From: Pontibacillus salipaludis | GTDB lineage: Bacteria > Bacillota > Bacilli > Bacillales > BH030062 | Reading direction: 5' to 3' | Assembly: GCF_014642405.1 (NCBI RefSeq) | Contig: NZ_BMIN01000001.1 | Span: 62,001 to 126,000 of the forward strand | Length of the DNA: 64,000 bases | Part shown: one piece after another, positions 20,036 to 30,903 of the stretch | Numbering within the stretch: the stretch's first letter is position 1 | How the letters are laid out: each line of letters begins with the position of its first letter | Made by a program: the position numbers and the translations under genes | The notes under the pieces: generated by a model | The model's input: the letters and a program-made list of their open reading frames with translations, nothing else | What the model was told of the DNA's origin: nothing | The model's database searches: none

Positions 20036-21073
20036 GTGAGCGATCGTAAACAAGCGTTAGATATGGCTCTACGTCAAATAGAAAAGCAATTCGGTAAAGG
20101 TTCAATTATGAAATTGGGCGAGCAGGCCGAAATGAAAGTAAATACAGTACCAAGTGGTTCATTAGCTCTTGATGTGGCTTTAGGTGTAGGTGGCTATCCT
20201 CGTGGTCGTATTGTAGAAGTATATGGGCCAGAGTCTTCTGGTAAAACAACGGTTGCGCTTCATGCTATTGCTGAAGCTCAACGTCAAGGTGGACAAGCGG
20301 CATTTATTGACGCTGAGCATGCTCTAGATCCCGTTTATGCACGTGCGTTAGGTGTAGATATTGAGAATCTGTTACTCTCTCAACCTGATACAGGGGAGCA
20401 GGCACTTGAAATCGCGGAAGCCCTTGTTCGAAGTGGAGCAATTGATATTATTGTCATTGACTCTGTAGCAGCTTTAGTACCAAAAGCGGAGATTGAAGGG
20501 GAAATGGGAGACTCGCACGTAGGTCTGCAAGCTCGACTTATGTCACAAGCACTTCGTAAACTTGGCGGTGCTATTAATAAATCGAAAACAACGGCTATGT
20601 TTATCAACCAAATACGTGAAAAAGTCGGGGTTATGTTTGGTAATCCTGAAACAACTCCTGGTGGACGCGCGTTAAAATTCTACTCTTCTGTACGTTTAGA
20701 AGTGCGCCGCGCTGAAACGCTTAAGCAAGGAAATGAAATGGTTGGTAACAAAACAAAAATTAAAGTCGTTAAGAATAAAGTAGCTCCTCCATTCAGGCAA
20801 GCTGAAGTTGATATCATGTACGGTGAAGGGATCTCTAGAGAAGGTGAGCTTATCGACATCGGTACTGATCTCGATATTATAACGAAGAGTGGTTCTTGGT
20901 ATTCCTATAACGATGAACGTATGGGTCAAGGCCGTGAAAATGCAAAAAGTTATCTTAAAGAAAACCCTGATCGATACGATGAAATTAACACGAAGATTCG
21001 TCAACATTATGACATGTATGATGATCCTGAAGGTTCTAAAGAGAATGGGAATCAGGATACTCTAGATGTTTAA
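20036..21073 (+). CDS. recA: Recombinase RecA
   Basis: This 345-residue ATPase drives strand exchange and LexA self-cleavage. Walker A GPESSGKT is at residues 64-71, and the L2 loop and the MFINQIREK stretch are intact. It starts at GTG (20036) with an AAGGGGG site. Control by LexA is indicated by the box at 19954-19967. The cinA-recA-rny order is typical for Bacillaceae. Confidence 0.98.
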   Translation: MSDRKQALDMALRQIEKQFGKGSIMKLGEQAEMKVNTVPSGSLALDVALGVGGYPRGRIVEVYGPESSGKTTVALHAIAEAQRQGGQAAFIDAEHALDPVYARALGVDIENLLLSQPDTGEQALEIAEALVRSGAIDIIVIDSVAALVPKAEIEGEMGDSHVGLQARLMSQALRKLGGAINKSKTTAMFINQIREKVGVMFGNPETTPGGRALKFYSSVRLEVRRAETLKQGNEMVGNKTKIKVVKNKVAPPFRQAEVDIMYGEGISREGELIDIGTDLDIITKSGSWYSYNDERMGQGRENAKSYLKENPDRYDEINTKIRQHYDMYDDPEGSKENGNQDTLDV

Positions 21074-21090
21074 AAGATAGTAGTTTACCT

Positions 21091-21121
21091 AAAAATCCTG
21101 CAAATGTTGCAGGATTTTTTC
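21091..21121 (+). terminator. Terminator of recA
   Basis: A perfect 13-bp stem (21091-21103 with 21107-21119) with a 3-base loop and a T run. Confidence 0.93.
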
Positions 21122-21228
21122 CTACATATTGTTATGCAGTTCTATACGGTGATGAAGAGATAGGGTTTGAGTGGGTTATTAAATATGAAAGAGAATGAAT
21201 GAAATAGAGGGAGAAATTGGACGCTTCC

Positions 21229-21257
21229 TTGACAATAACACTCGTCAAGCTTAGAAT
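21229..21257 (+). promoter_or_regulatory. rny promoter
   Basis: TTGACA (21229-21234) and TAGAAT (21252-21257) have 17 bp between them. A further TATAAT at 21265-21270 lies just downstream. The 120-base leader before rny has a repeated acaaacatgta word but no gene. Confidence 0.65.
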
Positions 21258-21397
21258 TAATATGTATAATTTTCATTTTTCTTAACTTTATACGAAATGT
21301 TTTGAATCTTTAAAAACGAAAATGAAAATGAAACAAACATGTACATGCCGACAAACATGTATGGTAAAAAGTGAAAAAGCAAGAGGAGGTGAATGGT

Positions 21398-22960
21398 ATG
21401 GATAACTTAATCACAATCATCCTCATTTTGCTTTTCGTCATCATCGCTTATGTTGTTGGTTATTGGGTTCGGAAGTCCATTGCTGAAGCGAAAATTTCTA
21501 GTGCCGAGGATTTGGCGAAACAAATTGTTGAAGAGGGTCATCGAAATGCGGATGCAGCAAAGAAGGAAGCGCTGCTTGAGGCAAAAGAAGAAAATCATCA
21601 ACTTCGTCAAGAAGCTGAACAAGAAATTCGCGAACGACGCACAGAGCTTCAAAAGCAAGAAAGCCGTTTGATGCAAAAGGAAGAGAATCTGGATCGAAAA
21701 AGTGAAACGCTTGATAAGCGCGAACTGACGTTAGAAAAGAAAGAAGAGTCTTTAACTGAAAAACAACAACAAATTGAAGAAACGGAAAGCAAAGTGGATG
21801 AGATGAGAAAGCAGCAACAAACTGAGCTTGAACGTATTTCTGGATACACTACAGATCAAGCAAAGCAGGTTATTTTAGAGCGTGTTGAACAAGAAGTTGC
21901 TCACGAATCAGCACTTATGATTAAAGAGGCAGAAAACCGTGCTAAAGAAGAAGCGGACAAGAAAGCGAAGAACATTCTTTCTCTTGCTCTTCAACGTTGT
22001 GCTGCTGACCACGTTGCTGAAACAACGGTTTCCGTTGTAAACTTACCGAACGATGAGATGAAAGGTCGTATCATTGGTCGTGAAGGGCGTAATATCCGTA
22101 CTCTTGAAACACTTACTGGAATTGATCTTATAATTGATGATACCCCAGAAGCTGTGATTCTTTCTGGATTTGATCCAGTTAGAAGAGAAATCGCGCGTAA
22201 TGCGCTAGAAAAACTTGTTCAAGATGGACGAATTCACCCAGCACGAATTGAAGAAATGGTCGAAAAATCACGTCGTGAAGTAGATGAGTTTATAAGGGAA
22301 GTTGGGGAACAAACCACGTTTGAAGTGGGCGTTCACGGATTACACCCAGACCTTGTTAAGATATTGGGTCGTTTGAAGTATCGTACAAGTTACGGTCAAA
22401 ACGTATTGAAGCATTCTACAGAAGTCGCATACTTATCTGGACTTTTAGCTGCTGAGCTAGGTGAAGACGAAACGTTAGCTCGACGTGCAGGTCTGTTACA
22501 CGATATTGGTAAAGCGATTGACCATGAAGTAGAGGGAAGTCACGTTGAAATAGGTGTAGAATTAGCGAAGAAATATAAAGAAAATGATACCGTTATTAAT
22601 GCGATCGCTTCACACCATGGAGACGAAGAACCTACTTCTGTTATTTCTGTTCTTGTAGCAGCAGCAGACGCCTTGTCTGCAGCTAGACCAGGAGCGCGAA
22701 GTGAAACGTTAGAGAACTATATTAAGCGTTTAGAAAAGCTTGAAGAGATTTCTGAGTCCTATGATGGCGTTGAGAAATCCTTTGCCATTCAAGCAGGACG
22801 AGAAGTTCGCATTATGGTGAAACCAGAAGAAATTGATGACTTGAAGTCCGTTCAACTTGCTAGAGATATAAGAAACCGTATTGAAGGTGAGTTAGATTAC
22901 CCAGGTCATATAAAAGTAACCGTTGTTCGAGAAACAAGAGCGGTTGAATATGCCAAATAA
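21398..22960 (+). CDS. rny: Ribonuclease Y
   Basis: From ATG 21398, preceded by GGAGGTG, the product has 520 residues, the same as B. subtilis RNase Y. It has an N-terminal membrane helix (residues 4-24), a long coiled coil (about 28-200), a KH domain ([15 protein letters not shown]) and an HD domain whose metal ligands lie in HDIGKAID. It is the main membrane-bound endoribonuclease for mRNA decay. The frame opening at 21371 adds residues without family support. Confidence 0.96.
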   Translation: MDNLITIILILLFVIIAYVVGYWVRKSIAEAKISSAEDLAKQIVEEGHRNADAAKKEALLEAKEENHQLRQEAEQEIRERRTELQKQESRLMQKEENLDRKSETLDKRELTLEKKEESLTEKQQQIEETESKVDEMRKQQQTELERISGYTTDQAKQVILERVEQEVAHESALMIKEAENRAKEEADKKAKNILSLALQRCAADHVAETTVSVVNLPNDEMKGRIIGREGRNIRTLETLTGIDLIIDDTPEAVILSGFDPVRREIARNALEKLVQDGRIHPARIEEMVEKSRREVDEFIREVGEQTTFEVGVHGLHPDLVKILGRLKYRTSYGQNVLKHSTEVAYLSGLLAAELGEDETLARRAGLLHDIGKAIDHEVEGSHVEIGVELAKKYKENDTVINAIASHHGDEEPTSVISVLVAAADALSAARPGARSETLENYIKRLEKLEEISESYDGVEKSFAIQAGREVRIMVKPEEIDDLKSVQLARDIRNRIEGELDYPGHIKVTVVRETRAVEYAK

Positions 22961-22991
22961 TAAAGCGACCCTTAGGGTCGCTTTATTTTAT
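22960..22991 (+). terminator. Terminator of rny
   Basis: A perfect 12-bp stem (22960-22971 with 22975-22986) with loop tta and a short T run. Confidence 0.92.
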
Positions 22992-23092
22992 GTCTAAACC
23001 TATGTATAATACTAAAAACAGCCACAAAGTCATTATAACTTCTAATATGACTGTGTATCACTGAATGAAACGAGATAAGAGAGGGACTAAAC

Positions 23093-23890
23093 ATGAAAAT
23101 ATTATTCGTCGGAGACGTAGTAGGCTCGCCGGGCCGCCAAATGGTAGAAGATTACTTACCTAAATTAAAAAACTCTTACCAACCACATTTCACTATTATT
23201 AATGGGGAAAATGCAGCTTCTGGTAAAGGGATTAATCATAAGATCTATCAAAAGTTTCTTGAACTTGGAGCTCAAGCCGTAACATTAGGAAATCACGCTT
23301 GGGACAAAAAAGAAATCTTTGATTTTATTGATGATGCCGATAAAATGATCCGCCCAGCCAATTTCCCCGAAGGGACCCCAGGGGATGGGATTATGTACGT
23401 GAAAGACAACGGTGTAGAGTTAGCTATTATTAACTTGCAAGGCAGAACCTTTATGCCTCCTTTAGATGATCCATTTAAAAAAGCAGATGAATTAGTTAAA
23501 CAGGCTAAGAAACGAACAAATCTTATATTTGTAGATTTTCATGCTGAAGCAACTTCCGAAAAGCAAGCCCTAGCTTGGTATTTAAACGGTCGAGTAAGTG
23601 CTGTGGTCGGAACTCATACTCACGTTCAGACTGCAGATGACCGTATTCTATCGGATGGAACTGCTTATATAACCGACGTAGGAATGACGGGTCCTTATGA
23701 TGAAATTTTGGGGACAGACAAAGAGGCAGTCATCAAGAAATTTCTTACAAATTTACCAGTACGTTTTGAAGTTCCAAAAACGGGAAGAACACAACTAAGT
23801 GCATTCCTGGTTGATGTGGATGCCTCCTCCGGCAAAGCACGTAAGGTTGAGCGAATTCTAATAAATGATGATCATCCATTTTTTAGCTGA
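23093..23890 (+). CDS. ymdB: YmdB metallophosphodiesterase
   Basis: This 265-residue calcineurin-like phosphoesterase shows metal ligands in FVGDVVGSPGR (Asp), NGENAASGKG (Asn), GNHAWD (His) and VGTHTHVQTAD (His pair). In B. subtilis YmdB hydrolyses 2',3'-cyclic nucleotides and is needed for biofilm and nanotube development. It keeps the conserved place between rny and spoVS. Confidence 0.94.
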   Translation: MKILFVGDVVGSPGRQMVEDYLPKLKNSYQPHFTIINGENAASGKGINHKIYQKFLELGAQAVTLGNHAWDKKEIFDFIDDADKMIRPANFPEGTPGDGIMYVKDNGVELAIINLQGRTFMPPLDDPFKKADELVKQAKKRTNLIFVDFHAEATSEKQALAWYLNGRVSAVVGTHTHVQTADDRILSDGTAYITDVGMTGPYDEILGTDKEAVIKKFLTNLPVRFEVPKTGRTQLSAFLVDVDASSGKARKVERILINDDHPFFS

Positions 23891-23998
23891 TTATTTGAAT
23901 TTTTAGAAAAATTCGTTCATAATAGGAGGGAATAACTTTTCAACTCCATGAATATAGTAGAAATGGAAGAATCTTAGGTTACGAAGGAGGAACTAGTA

Positions 23999-24259
23999 GT
24001 GGAAATATTAAAAGTTTCAGCAAAATCTAACCCTAATTCTGTAGCAGGTGCACTTGCGAACGTGCTAAGAGAACGCGGCTCAGCAGAAATTCAGGCTATC
24101 GGCGCTGGTGCGCTTAACCAGGCCGTGAAAGCGGTAGCAATCGCTCGAGGATTCGTTGCTCCGAGTGGTGTTGATCTGATTTGTATCCCTGCCTTTACGG
24201 ATATAATGATTGACGAGGAAGAACGTACGGCTATTAAACTCATTGTTGAGCCAAGGTAA
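23999..24259 (+). CDS. spoVS: Stage V sporulation protein S
   Basis: The 86-residue protein starts at GTG (23999) behind a GGAGG site and is a textbook SpoVS: ILKVSAKSNPNSVAGALA at the N-terminus and an Alba-like fold. It acts in spore coat and cortex completion and in the switch past stage V. The strong conservation and full length make the call secure. Confidence 0.96.
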   Translation: MEILKVSAKSNPNSVAGALANVLRERGSAEIQAIGAGALNQAVKAVAIARGFVAPSGVDLICIPAFTDIMIDEEERTAIKLIVEPR

Positions 24260-24270
24260 CTGAATAAACA

Positions 24271-24306
24271 GGGTGTCCCCTATTCTTTTTTGGGACACCC
24301 CTTTTA
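24271..24306 (+). terminator. Terminator of spoVS
   Basis: gggtgtccc (24271-24279) pairs with gggacaccc (24292-24300), followed by CTTTT. A second, weaker hairpin that ends in gggagcc and seven T lies near 24344-24415. Confidence 0.9.
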
Positions 24307-24484
24307 TATGCTTGAAACCATTTTCCTACTAGTTATATAAATAGGGCTCACTTAGGTATGAATCTAGATCAATCTAGTGATTGAATTAGAATCCTCTTAA
24401 GGGAGCCTTTTTTTATCGTTTACTTTTTGTGGATAATAGAATTTTTTTAGTTTGATTGATAGTAGGACAACGAGGAGGTACATC

Positions 24485-25411
24485 ATGATTATTGATGCTC
24501 ATTGTGATGCGTTATGGAAGTTATGGGAAAAACCTGACCGCTCTTTTTTTAATAGTTCTGATTTACAAGTGAATTACGAGAAATGGATGAATTCTCCGGT
24601 AAAGGTGCAATGCTTTGCTATATTCGTTCCAGAGACAGTGCCGAGTGCTTGTCAATTTGATGTAGCTTTAGAGATGGTTCAATTATTTAAGGAACGTATA
24701 ATAGATCCTTATAAAAAAATAGTCTGGATAAAAAGTCAAGATGACATTCTATCTCTAGGACCTAATGAAAGAGGTGCTGTCTTAACACTTGAAGGCTGTC
24801 ATCCAATAGAGGATCAATTGAGTCGTCTTAAGACCCTTGTTCAGCTAGGAGTGAGGGCGGTTGGTTTAACATGGAATCAGGGGAATGCGGTTGCAGATGG
24901 AATAGGTGAGTCAAGAGGAGCGGGTTTAACAGACTTTGGGAGAGATGTTATTCGGTATTTAAATAAAGAACAGATATGGACAGATCTATCTCATGTTTCT
25001 TATAAGGGGTTTTGGGATACGATGCAAATTGCTGACTTCCCTATGGCGAGCCATTCAAATGCATATTCTATTGCTTCACACCCAAGGAACCTGGACGATG
25101 CTCAATTACGAGCATTAATAGAGAGGGGGGCCTTTATTGGTGTAACATATGTTACGGAATTTCTAAACTTAACTCTAGAGGCATATAGGAAAGATGTACT
25201 TCGTCATATGAAACATATCATTAACCTTGGTGGTGAGTGCTCCCTTGGTTTTGGATCTGACTTTGATGGGACAGATAAAGTGGTTACAGGTCTTGAGGAT
25301 TATACAGATTATGAATCTTTTTTATCGCAAATTGTAATTAATCACTTTCCGCAAGACATAGTAAGAAAGGTGTGTTATGAGAATTTCATACGAACTTTTC
25401 CGAGGAAGTAA
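24485..25411 (+). CDS. M19 (renal-type) dipeptidase
   Basis: This 308-residue dinuclear zinc peptidase shows the family ligands: HCD near residue 6, LEGCHP (Glu), DLSHVS (His), ASHSNA (His) and GSDFDG (Asp). M19 enzymes cut dipeptides, including those with D-residues. It starts at ATG 24485 after GAGGAGGT. In B. subtilis spoVS is followed directly by tdh, so this gene is an insertion in the conserved order. It could act in peptide recycling or spore metabolism, but no sequence evidence settles that. Confidence 0.88.
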   Translation: MIIDAHCDALWKLWEKPDRSFFNSSDLQVNYEKWMNSPVKVQCFAIFVPETVPSACQFDVALEMVQLFKERIIDPYKKIVWIKSQDDILSLGPNERGAVLTLEGCHPIEDQLSRLKTLVQLGVRAVGLTWNQGNAVADGIGESRGAGLTDFGRDVIRYLNKEQIWTDLSHVSYKGFWDTMQIADFPMASHSNAYSIASHPRNLDDAQLRALIERGAFIGVTYVTEFLNLTLEAYRKDVLRHMKHIINLGGECSLGFGSDFDGTDKVVTGLEDYTDYESFLSQIVINHFPQDIVRKVCYENFIRTFPRK

Positions 25412-25433
25412 ACGTTCGTTTTGGTGTAAATTT

Positions 25434-25447
25434 TGAAAACGTTTTCT
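25434..25447 (+). promoter_or_regulatory. CcpA cre site before tdh-kbl
   Basis: tgaaaacgttttct matches TGNAANCGNWWNCA except for the last base. It lies 118 bases before tdh. Confidence 0.65.
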
Positions 25448-25564
25448 TCTGACGTTCATTTGTTCGTTTCAGGTGGACAATACTAAAAGCGGTACTAGAT
25501 TCATATCTATATTTATGATATTAATAGTATTAAAGGGAGTTTTAATAAGGAGTTGTTGTTCATC

Positions 25565-26605
25565 ATGAATGGAAAAATGAAAGCAATAATGAAGAGTGAA
25601 AGGGGTCCGGGTGCTGAATTAGCTGAAGTAGAGATTCCGACAATTGGAGATTTGGATGTTTTAATAAAGGTGAAAGCTACGTCTATTTGTGGGACAGATG
25701 TCCATATTTATAATTGGGATGAATGGTCGAAGAGTCGTGTTCATCCACCGTATGTATTTGGTCATGAATTTGCAGGAGAAGTTGTAGAGGTAGGAGAAAA
25801 AGTAACGAAGGTAAAAGTTGGAGATTATGTTAGTGCAGAAACGCATATCGTGTGTCATCAGTGTCCACAATGTTTAACAGGCCAATTCCATATTTGTGAG
25901 AACACAAAAATTATTGGAGTAGATACTCAAGGATGTTTTGCAGAATATGTTGCCTTACCAGAAGAGAATATGTGGAAGAATCCTGAGGATATGCCAATAG
26001 AGATCGCTTCTATTCAAGAGCCTATGGGGAATGCAGTACATACTGTTTTAAATGGAGATGTTGCTGGAAAAACCGTAGCCATCATTGGTTGTGGTCCAAT
26101 TGGTCTTATGGCTGTTGGTGTAGCTAAGGCTGCAGGTGCTTCACTCGTATTAGCGTTTGATGTAAATCCTTATCGCTTAGAGCTAGCAGGAAAAATGGGA
26201 GCAACCATAACTATTCATTCTATAAATGAGGACCCTGTTAAACGTGCAAAAGATTTAACTGATGGGCACGGTATGGATGTTGTCTGTGAAATGAGTGGTC
26301 ATCCAGTTGCTATGGATCAAGGATTTAAGATGGTAACAAATGGTGGCCGGGTATCCATTTTAAGCTTGCCTGTTCAACCCGTTCACATTGATATTACAAA
26401 TGATGTTGTATTTAAAGGCATTCAAGTGCAAGGTATTACAGGAAGGAAAATGTTTGAAACATGGCAACAGGTTTCGAGACTCTTGCAATCAAAGCAAGTT
26501 GACGTAACACCGATTCTTACTCACCACTTACCTCTAGAAGATTTCCATAAGGGGTTTGAGTTAATGAATAATGGTCAATGTGGAAAAGTTGTATTACATC
26601 CATAA
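25565..26605 (+). CDS. tdh: L-threonine 3-dehydrogenase
   Basis: This 346-residue zinc medium-chain dehydrogenase oxidises threonine to 2-amino-3-ketobutyrate. Catalytic zinc ligands are in SICGTDVHIY and GHEF; structural Cys residues are in CHQCPQCLTGQFHIC; the NAD site is GCGPIGLMAVG. The ATG at 25565 gives MNGKMKA, matching the family start, although the AAGGAG site is 12 bases away. The adjacent kbl completes the pathway. A cre site suggests glucose repression. Confidence 0.92.
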   Translation: MNGKMKAIMKSERGPGAELAEVEIPTIGDLDVLIKVKATSICGTDVHIYNWDEWSKSRVHPPYVFGHEFAGEVVEVGEKVTKVKVGDYVSAETHIVCHQCPQCLTGQFHICENTKIIGVDTQGCFAEYVALPEENMWKNPEDMPIEIASIQEPMGNAVHTVLNGDVAGKTVAIIGCGPIGLMAVGVAKAAGASLVLAFDVNPYRLELAGKMGATITIHSINEDPVKRAKDLTDGHGMDVVCEMSGHPVAMDQGFKMVTNGGRVSILSLPVQPVHIDITNDVVFKGIQVQGITGRKMFETWQQVSRLLQSKQVDVTPILTHHLPLEDFHKGFELMNNGQCGKVVLHP

Positions 26606-26626
26606 TAATTCAGGAGGTTTTAAGTT

Positions 26627-27802
26627 ATGAAAGGTTTTGAACATTTACAAACAGAACTAGAGGAAATGAAAGACCAAGGGACATATAGAGAGCTAATTCC
26701 GCTCGAATCTGCACAAGGTTCTCGTGTAACGATTAAAGGGAAAGATGTCATCCAACTGTCTTCTAATAACTATCTTGGGTTAACTTCGCATCCTAGGCTT
26801 AAGCAAGCTGCTGAAGATGCGGTTAAAGAATATGGAGTTGGAACTGGGTCAGTTCGTACCATCGCAGGAACACTTTCTATGCATGAAGACTACGAACGGA
26901 AATTAGCCAAGTTTAAACATACAGAAGCAGCTCTTGTGTTTCAGTCTGGCTTTACAACAAACCAAGGTGTTTTGTCTTCTATGCTAAGTGACCAGGACGT
27001 TGTCATTTCAGATGAACTTAACCATGCTTCTATTATTGATGGAATTCGTTTAACGAAAGCTGCAAGAAAAATCTACAAGCATGTAGATATGGAGTCACTC
27101 GAAGAAAAATTAAAAGAATCAACTGAATACCGAACGAGGCTTGTTGTAACGGATGGAGTATTCTCCATGGATGGAAACATTGCTCCTTTAATAGAAATTG
27201 TAGAGCTTGCTGAGAAGTATGATGCACTTATTATGGTGGATGATGCTCATGCTAGTGGTGTTCTTGGCGAGAATGGAAGAGGTACTGTGAACCACTTTGG
27301 ATTAGATGGCAGAGTACATATCCAAGTAGGAACTTTAAGTAAGGCTATTGGTGTCCTTGGGGGTTATGTGGCTACCTCTCAGACATTAAAAGAATACTTA
27401 ATTCATAAAGGCCGTCCGTTTTTGTTTAGTACATCTCATCCTCCTGCTGTAACAGCAGCATGCGATGCAGCAATTGATGTTTTACTTGAGGAACCAGAGT
27501 TAATTCAAAAGCTTTGGGACAATACGAAATTCTTTAAAGATGGTTTGAAAGAGCTCGGGTTTAATACAGGCATTAGTGAAACGCCTGTTACTCCCGTTAT
27601 GATAGGTGATGACGCGTTAACGCATAAATTCTCCGATGAGCTGTTTAATGAGGGTGTCTTTGCTCAAGGAATTGTTTTCCCGACGGTACCTAAAGGAAAA
27701 GGGCGTATTCGTACAATTGTGACAGCTGAACATTCAAAAGAAGAATTGCAGGAAGCACTCAATGCATTCGAACGGGCTGGAAAGACGCTTGGGCTTTTGT
27801 AA
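26627..27802 (+). CDS. kbl: Glycine C-acetyltransferase (KBL)
   Basis: This 391-residue PLP enzyme of the alpha-oxoamine synthase family splits 2-amino-3-ketobutyrate with CoA into glycine and acetyl-CoA. The PLP lysine is in [12 protein letters not shown], and the [10 protein letters not shown] and SFTT-type [10 protein letters not shown] stretches are present. It follows tdh by 21 bases with an AGGAGG site. Confidence 0.94.
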   Translation: MKGFEHLQTELEEMKDQGTYRELIPLESAQGSRVTIKGKDVIQLSSNNYLGLTSHPRLKQAAEDAVKEYGVGTGSVRTIAGTLSMHEDYERKLAKFKHTEAALVFQSGFTTNQGVLSSMLSDQDVVISDELNHASIIDGIRLTKAARKIYKHVDMESLEEKLKESTEYRTRLVVTDGVFSMDGNIAPLIEIVELAEKYDALIMVDDAHASGVLGENGRGTVNHFGLDGRVHIQVGTLSKAIGVLGGYVATSQTLKEYLIHKGRPFLFSTSHPPAVTAACDAAIDVLLEEPELIQKLWDNTKFFKDGLKELGFNTGISETPVTPVMIGDDALTHKFSDELFNEGVFAQGIVFPTVPKGKGRIRTIVTAEHSKEELQEALNAFERAGKTLGLL

Positions 27803-27824
27803 ACCATAACATCGATTTTTTTAT

Positions 27825-27866
27825 GGAAAGGCCGTTCCTTTGGAGGAATAGGCCTTTTCTTATTCT
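27825..27866 (+). terminator. Terminator of tdh-kbl
   Basis: aaaggcc (27827-27833) pairs with ggccttt (27851-27857), followed by a T-rich tract. Confidence 0.75.
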
Positions 27867-27958
27867 TTTCTACATATGTTCACGAAATTTTCTTTTATTT
27901 TAAGGTCAGAGACTGATATAATATTACAATTAGAGACAGTGTGAAAGGAGTTCTCTGA

Positions 27959-29518
27959 ATGAATGAACAACAACGAAAAGAAATGAGTTCCATTCAACAA
28001 CCTGAACGAGACAAGCCTGCTCAGGATAAACCTTTAAAAGAGAAGAAAACTGAAGACTTTGCTAAATATTTTGAAACGACTTATCAACCCCCTTCTTTAA
28101 AAAGCGCAAAGAAACGTGGAAAAGAAGATGTGAGTGTTCATTATGACTTTGATATTCCTGAAGATCTCAAAGGATTAGGTAAAGGTAAGAAATTTCTTAT
28201 TCGAACATACGGATGTCAAATGAATGAACATGATACAGAAGTAATGGCTGGCATATTAACAGATATGGGCTATGAATCTACAAGTGATCAAAAAGAAGCA
28301 GATATCATTTTACTTAATACGTGTGCGATCCGAGAAAACGCTGAAAATAAAGTGTTTGGTGAGATTGGCCACTTAAAATCCTTAAAGCGTGAGAAACCAG
28401 ATCTGCTTTTGGGTGTATGTGGGTGCATGTCTCAGGAAGAATCCGTCGTAAATCGAATTTTACAAAAGCACCAATTCATAGACTTAATATTTGGTACACA
28501 TAATATCCACCGTCTTCCATACTTAGTGAAAGAAGCGCTATTTGGGAAAGAAATGGTCGTTGAAGTATGGTCTAAAGAAGGTGACATTGTAGAGAATCTT
28601 CCAAGAGAACGCAAAGGCAATATAAAGGCATGGGTGAACATTATGTATGGTTGTGATAAGTTCTGCACATACTGTATTGTTCCATACACACGAGGCAAGG
28701 AACGGAGTCGTCGCCCGGAGGATATTATTCAGGAAGTGCGTCAATTGGCAGCTCAAGGTTATAAAGAAGTCACCTTACTCGGTCAAAATGTAAATGCTTA
28801 CGGGAAAGATTTCGATGATATGACATATGGTCTTGGTGACTTAATGAACGAGATCCATAAAATTGATATTCCGAGAGTACGCTTCACAACTTCTCATCCT
28901 CGAGATTTCGACGACCGATTAATTGAAGTGTTAGCTCAAGGTGGAAACTTACTCGATCATATTCATTTACCAGTTCAATCTGGGAGTTCAGAAGTTCTTA
29001 AGATTATGGCGCGTAAATATACACGCGAACGCTATCTTGAGCTCGTTGATAAGATCCGAGCAGCAATGCCGAATGCAACAATGACGACTGATATAATTGT
29101 CGGATTCCCTAACGAAACAGAAGAGCAGTTTCAGGAAACGTTAAGCCTCGTTGAAGAAGTAGGCTTTGAAGGTGCTTATACGTTCATTTACTCTCCAAGA
29201 GAAGGGACTCCAGCAGCGAAGATGCAGGACAACGTTCCAATGGAAGTGAAAAAAGAGCGCTTACAGAGACTGAATGCTGTTATTAATCATCAATCCGCTC
29301 AAGCAATGAAGAAGTATGAAAATGAAATTGTCCATGTGTTAGTAGAAGGGGAAAGTAAGAATAACCCTGATGTACTTGCTGGGCATACAGATAAAAATAA
29401 GCTCGTGAATTTCCGTGGTCCAAAATCCATTGTAGGTCAAATTGTCCCTGTTAGGGTGACAAAAGCCAAAACATGGTCGCTGGACGGAGAAATGGTCGAA
29501 GCAGTAGAGGTGAAATAA
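27959..29518 (+). CDS. miaB: tRNA methylthiotransferase MiaB
   Basis: This 519-residue radical SAM enzyme adds a methylthio group to i6A37 of tRNA. The N-terminal UPF0004 cluster ligands are in [15 protein letters not shown] and GVCGCM; the SAM cluster is CDKFCTYC; a TRAM domain is at the end. It works downstream of MiaA, encoded later in the window. It abuts ricA with no gap. Confidence 0.96.
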   Translation: MNEQQRKEMSSIQQPERDKPAQDKPLKEKKTEDFAKYFETTYQPPSLKSAKKRGKEDVSVHYDFDIPEDLKGLGKGKKFLIRTYGCQMNEHDTEVMAGILTDMGYESTSDQKEADIILLNTCAIRENAENKVFGEIGHLKSLKREKPDLLLGVCGCMSQEESVVNRILQKHQFIDLIFGTHNIHRLPYLVKEALFGKEMVVEVWSKEGDIVENLPRERKGNIKAWVNIMYGCDKFCTYCIVPYTRGKERSRRPEDIIQEVRQLAAQGYKEVTLLGQNVNAYGKDFDDMTYGLGDLMNEIHKIDIPRVRFTTSHPRDFDDRLIEVLAQGGNLLDHIHLPVQSGSSEVLKIMARKYTRERYLELVDKIRAAMPNATMTTDIIVGFPNETEEQFQETLSLVEEVGFEGAYTFIYSPREGTPAAKMQDNVPMEVKKERLQRLNAVINHQSAQAMKKYENEIVHVLVEGESKNNPDVLAGHTDKNKLVNFRGPKSIVGQIVPVRVTKAKTWSLDGEMVEAVEVK

Positions 29519-29947
29519 ATGTCAACATATACTCGTAGCGAAGTCATTCAACAAGCTCAAAGCCTAGCGCATAAAATCGTAGAGACGCCAGAAATTGAGC
29601 GTTTTAAGCAAGTGGAAGCAAAGTTAAATGAAAATAAAAAGGTTCAGGAATATATCAGTCGTATTAAATCTCTTCAAAAGCAAGCTGTGAACTTTCAATA
29701 CTATGAAAAAACAGAAGCTCAGAAGAAAGTAGAGAAAGAAATTGATCGTCTTCAAGCCGAATTAGATGCAATTCCGGTTGTGGAAGAATTCAAACAAACG
29801 CAATCCTCCGTTAATGACTTCTTGCAAAGTGTGACGAACACGATCGCTAATGAAGTAACAAATCAAATTATTCGTGACACAGGTGGCGATTTGTTAGAAG
29901 GAACAACAGGTTCTGCAGTTCAATCAGGTGGTTCTTGTGATCATTAA
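29519..29947 (+). CDS. ricA: RicA (YmcA) regulator of RNA processing
   Basis: This 142-residue helical protein matches YmcA in length, place and C-terminal GGSC-type tail. RicA forms a complex with RicF and RicT that acts with RNase Y in mRNA maturation and affects competence, biofilm and sporulation. The start codon directly follows the miaB stop codon. Confidence 0.9.
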   Translation: MSTYTRSEVIQQAQSLAHKIVETPEIERFKQVEAKLNENKKVQEYISRIKSLQKQAVNFQYYEKTEAQKKVEKEIDRLQAELDAIPVVEEFKQTQSSVNDFLQSVTNTIANEVTNQIIRDTGGDLLEGTTGSAVQSGGSCDH

Positions 29948-29958
29948 AGAATGAGATG

Positions 29959-29994
29959 AAGAGTACTCTCGAAAAAAGAGAGTGCTCTTTTTTA
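29959..29994 (+). terminator. Terminator of miaB-ricA
   Basis: aagagtactctc (29959-29970) pairs with gagagtgctctt (29978-29989), followed by a T run. Confidence 0.9.
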
Positions 29995-30161
29995 TTGCTT
30001 ATAAAACTTTTCGTACATTTTTCTAGGCTCTTGCATAGAATGAAGTAGGAACTAAAGTTTCAACCTGCCATGATTATCGATTTATCTTTATGATCTGTGC
30101 ACTTAGGGCGAATGTCTCGCATAGTATGTGAGTGAACAAAGAAGGAGGAGGTTGGGCTCTC

Positions 30162-30722
30162 ATGTCGTTATTTGATCAGGAGTATCGTGAGATTATTACA
30201 AAAGCGGTATGTGGAAAGGGTAGGAAGTTTATCCAGGACACAAATACTGTAACACCATCTCATCGCCCAACAAGCATTCTAGGATGCTGGGTAATCAACC
30301 ACATTTATAATGCAAAGAAAAAGGGCGATTACGTTGAGGTTTCTGGTAGTTACGAAATCAATGTATGGTATTCGTACAGCGATAATACAAAGACAGAAGT
30401 CGTTACAGAGAAAGTACATTACTGTGATAAGGTGCCTTTATCCATTAAGGATGAAAACTGTCTTGACTGTGACTTTGAAGTCATAGCCCGTGTCGTGCAA
30501 CAACCAAACTGTTTAGAAGCACGCATTGCGCACCAAGGACATAAAATTATCGTTGATGTTGAGCGGGAATTCATTGTCGAAGTCATAGGTGAGACAAAGA
30601 TCTGTGTTAAAGTCGACCCAGATGGCTGTGTATGTGATGAAGATGACTGGGGATATGATGTCTCAAGTGATGATTTTTCACACGTTAATCCAGATTTCCT
30701 CGCACAAGACGAAGAAGAATAA
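30162..30722 (+). CDS. cotE: Outer spore coat protein CotE
   Basis: From ATG 30162 the protein has 186 residues (181 in B. subtilis). It shows YREIITKAVCGKGRK near the N-terminus and an acidic tail. CotE is the morphogenetic protein that nucleates the outer coat of the spore. The GGAGGAGG site is 10 bases before this start. Upstream codons from 30132 are not conserved. It keeps its place before mutS. Confidence 0.94.
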   Translation: MSLFDQEYREIITKAVCGKGRKFIQDTNTVTPSHRPTSILGCWVINHIYNAKKKGDYVEVSGSYEINVWYSYSDNTKTEVVTEKVHYCDKVPLSIKDENCLDCDFEVIARVVQQPNCLEARIAHQGHKIIVDVEREFIVEVIGETKICVKVDPDGCVCDEDDWGYDVSSDDFSHVNPDFLAQDEEE

Positions 30723-30730
30723 CGCTCGAA

Positions 30731-30760
30731 GAAGACCTGACAAGTGTCAGGTCTTCTTTG
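30731..30760 (+). terminator. Terminator of cotE
   Basis: A perfect 11-bp stem (30731-30741 with 30746-30756) followed by TTTG. Confidence 0.85.
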
Positions 30761-30805
30761 CTGTAAAGGACAGAAGGGTGCCAGACACCCTTTTACCCTT
30801 TACAG
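30761..30805. repeat. Nested palindrome with ccagacaccc core
   Basis: ctgtaaagg (30761-30769) pairs with cctttacag (30797-30805) and encloses gggtg/caccc (30776-30780 with 30786-30790). The gggtgccagacaccc core resembles a short dispersed palindrome often seen between Bacillaceae genes. Confidence 0.55.
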
Positions 30806-30903
30806 TGGAATAGTATTCGGTTTCCAGTATGATTCGGTCGTTAGAATGGTTCTTGATATGCTATAATGTGTTGTAATTGAAATTCGTTCGTGGAGGATTC
30901 TTT

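Noticed and set aside
24344-24415. T-box-like leader before the dipeptidase
   Set aside because: There is a terminator-like stem but no T-box bulge sequence or specifier loop.
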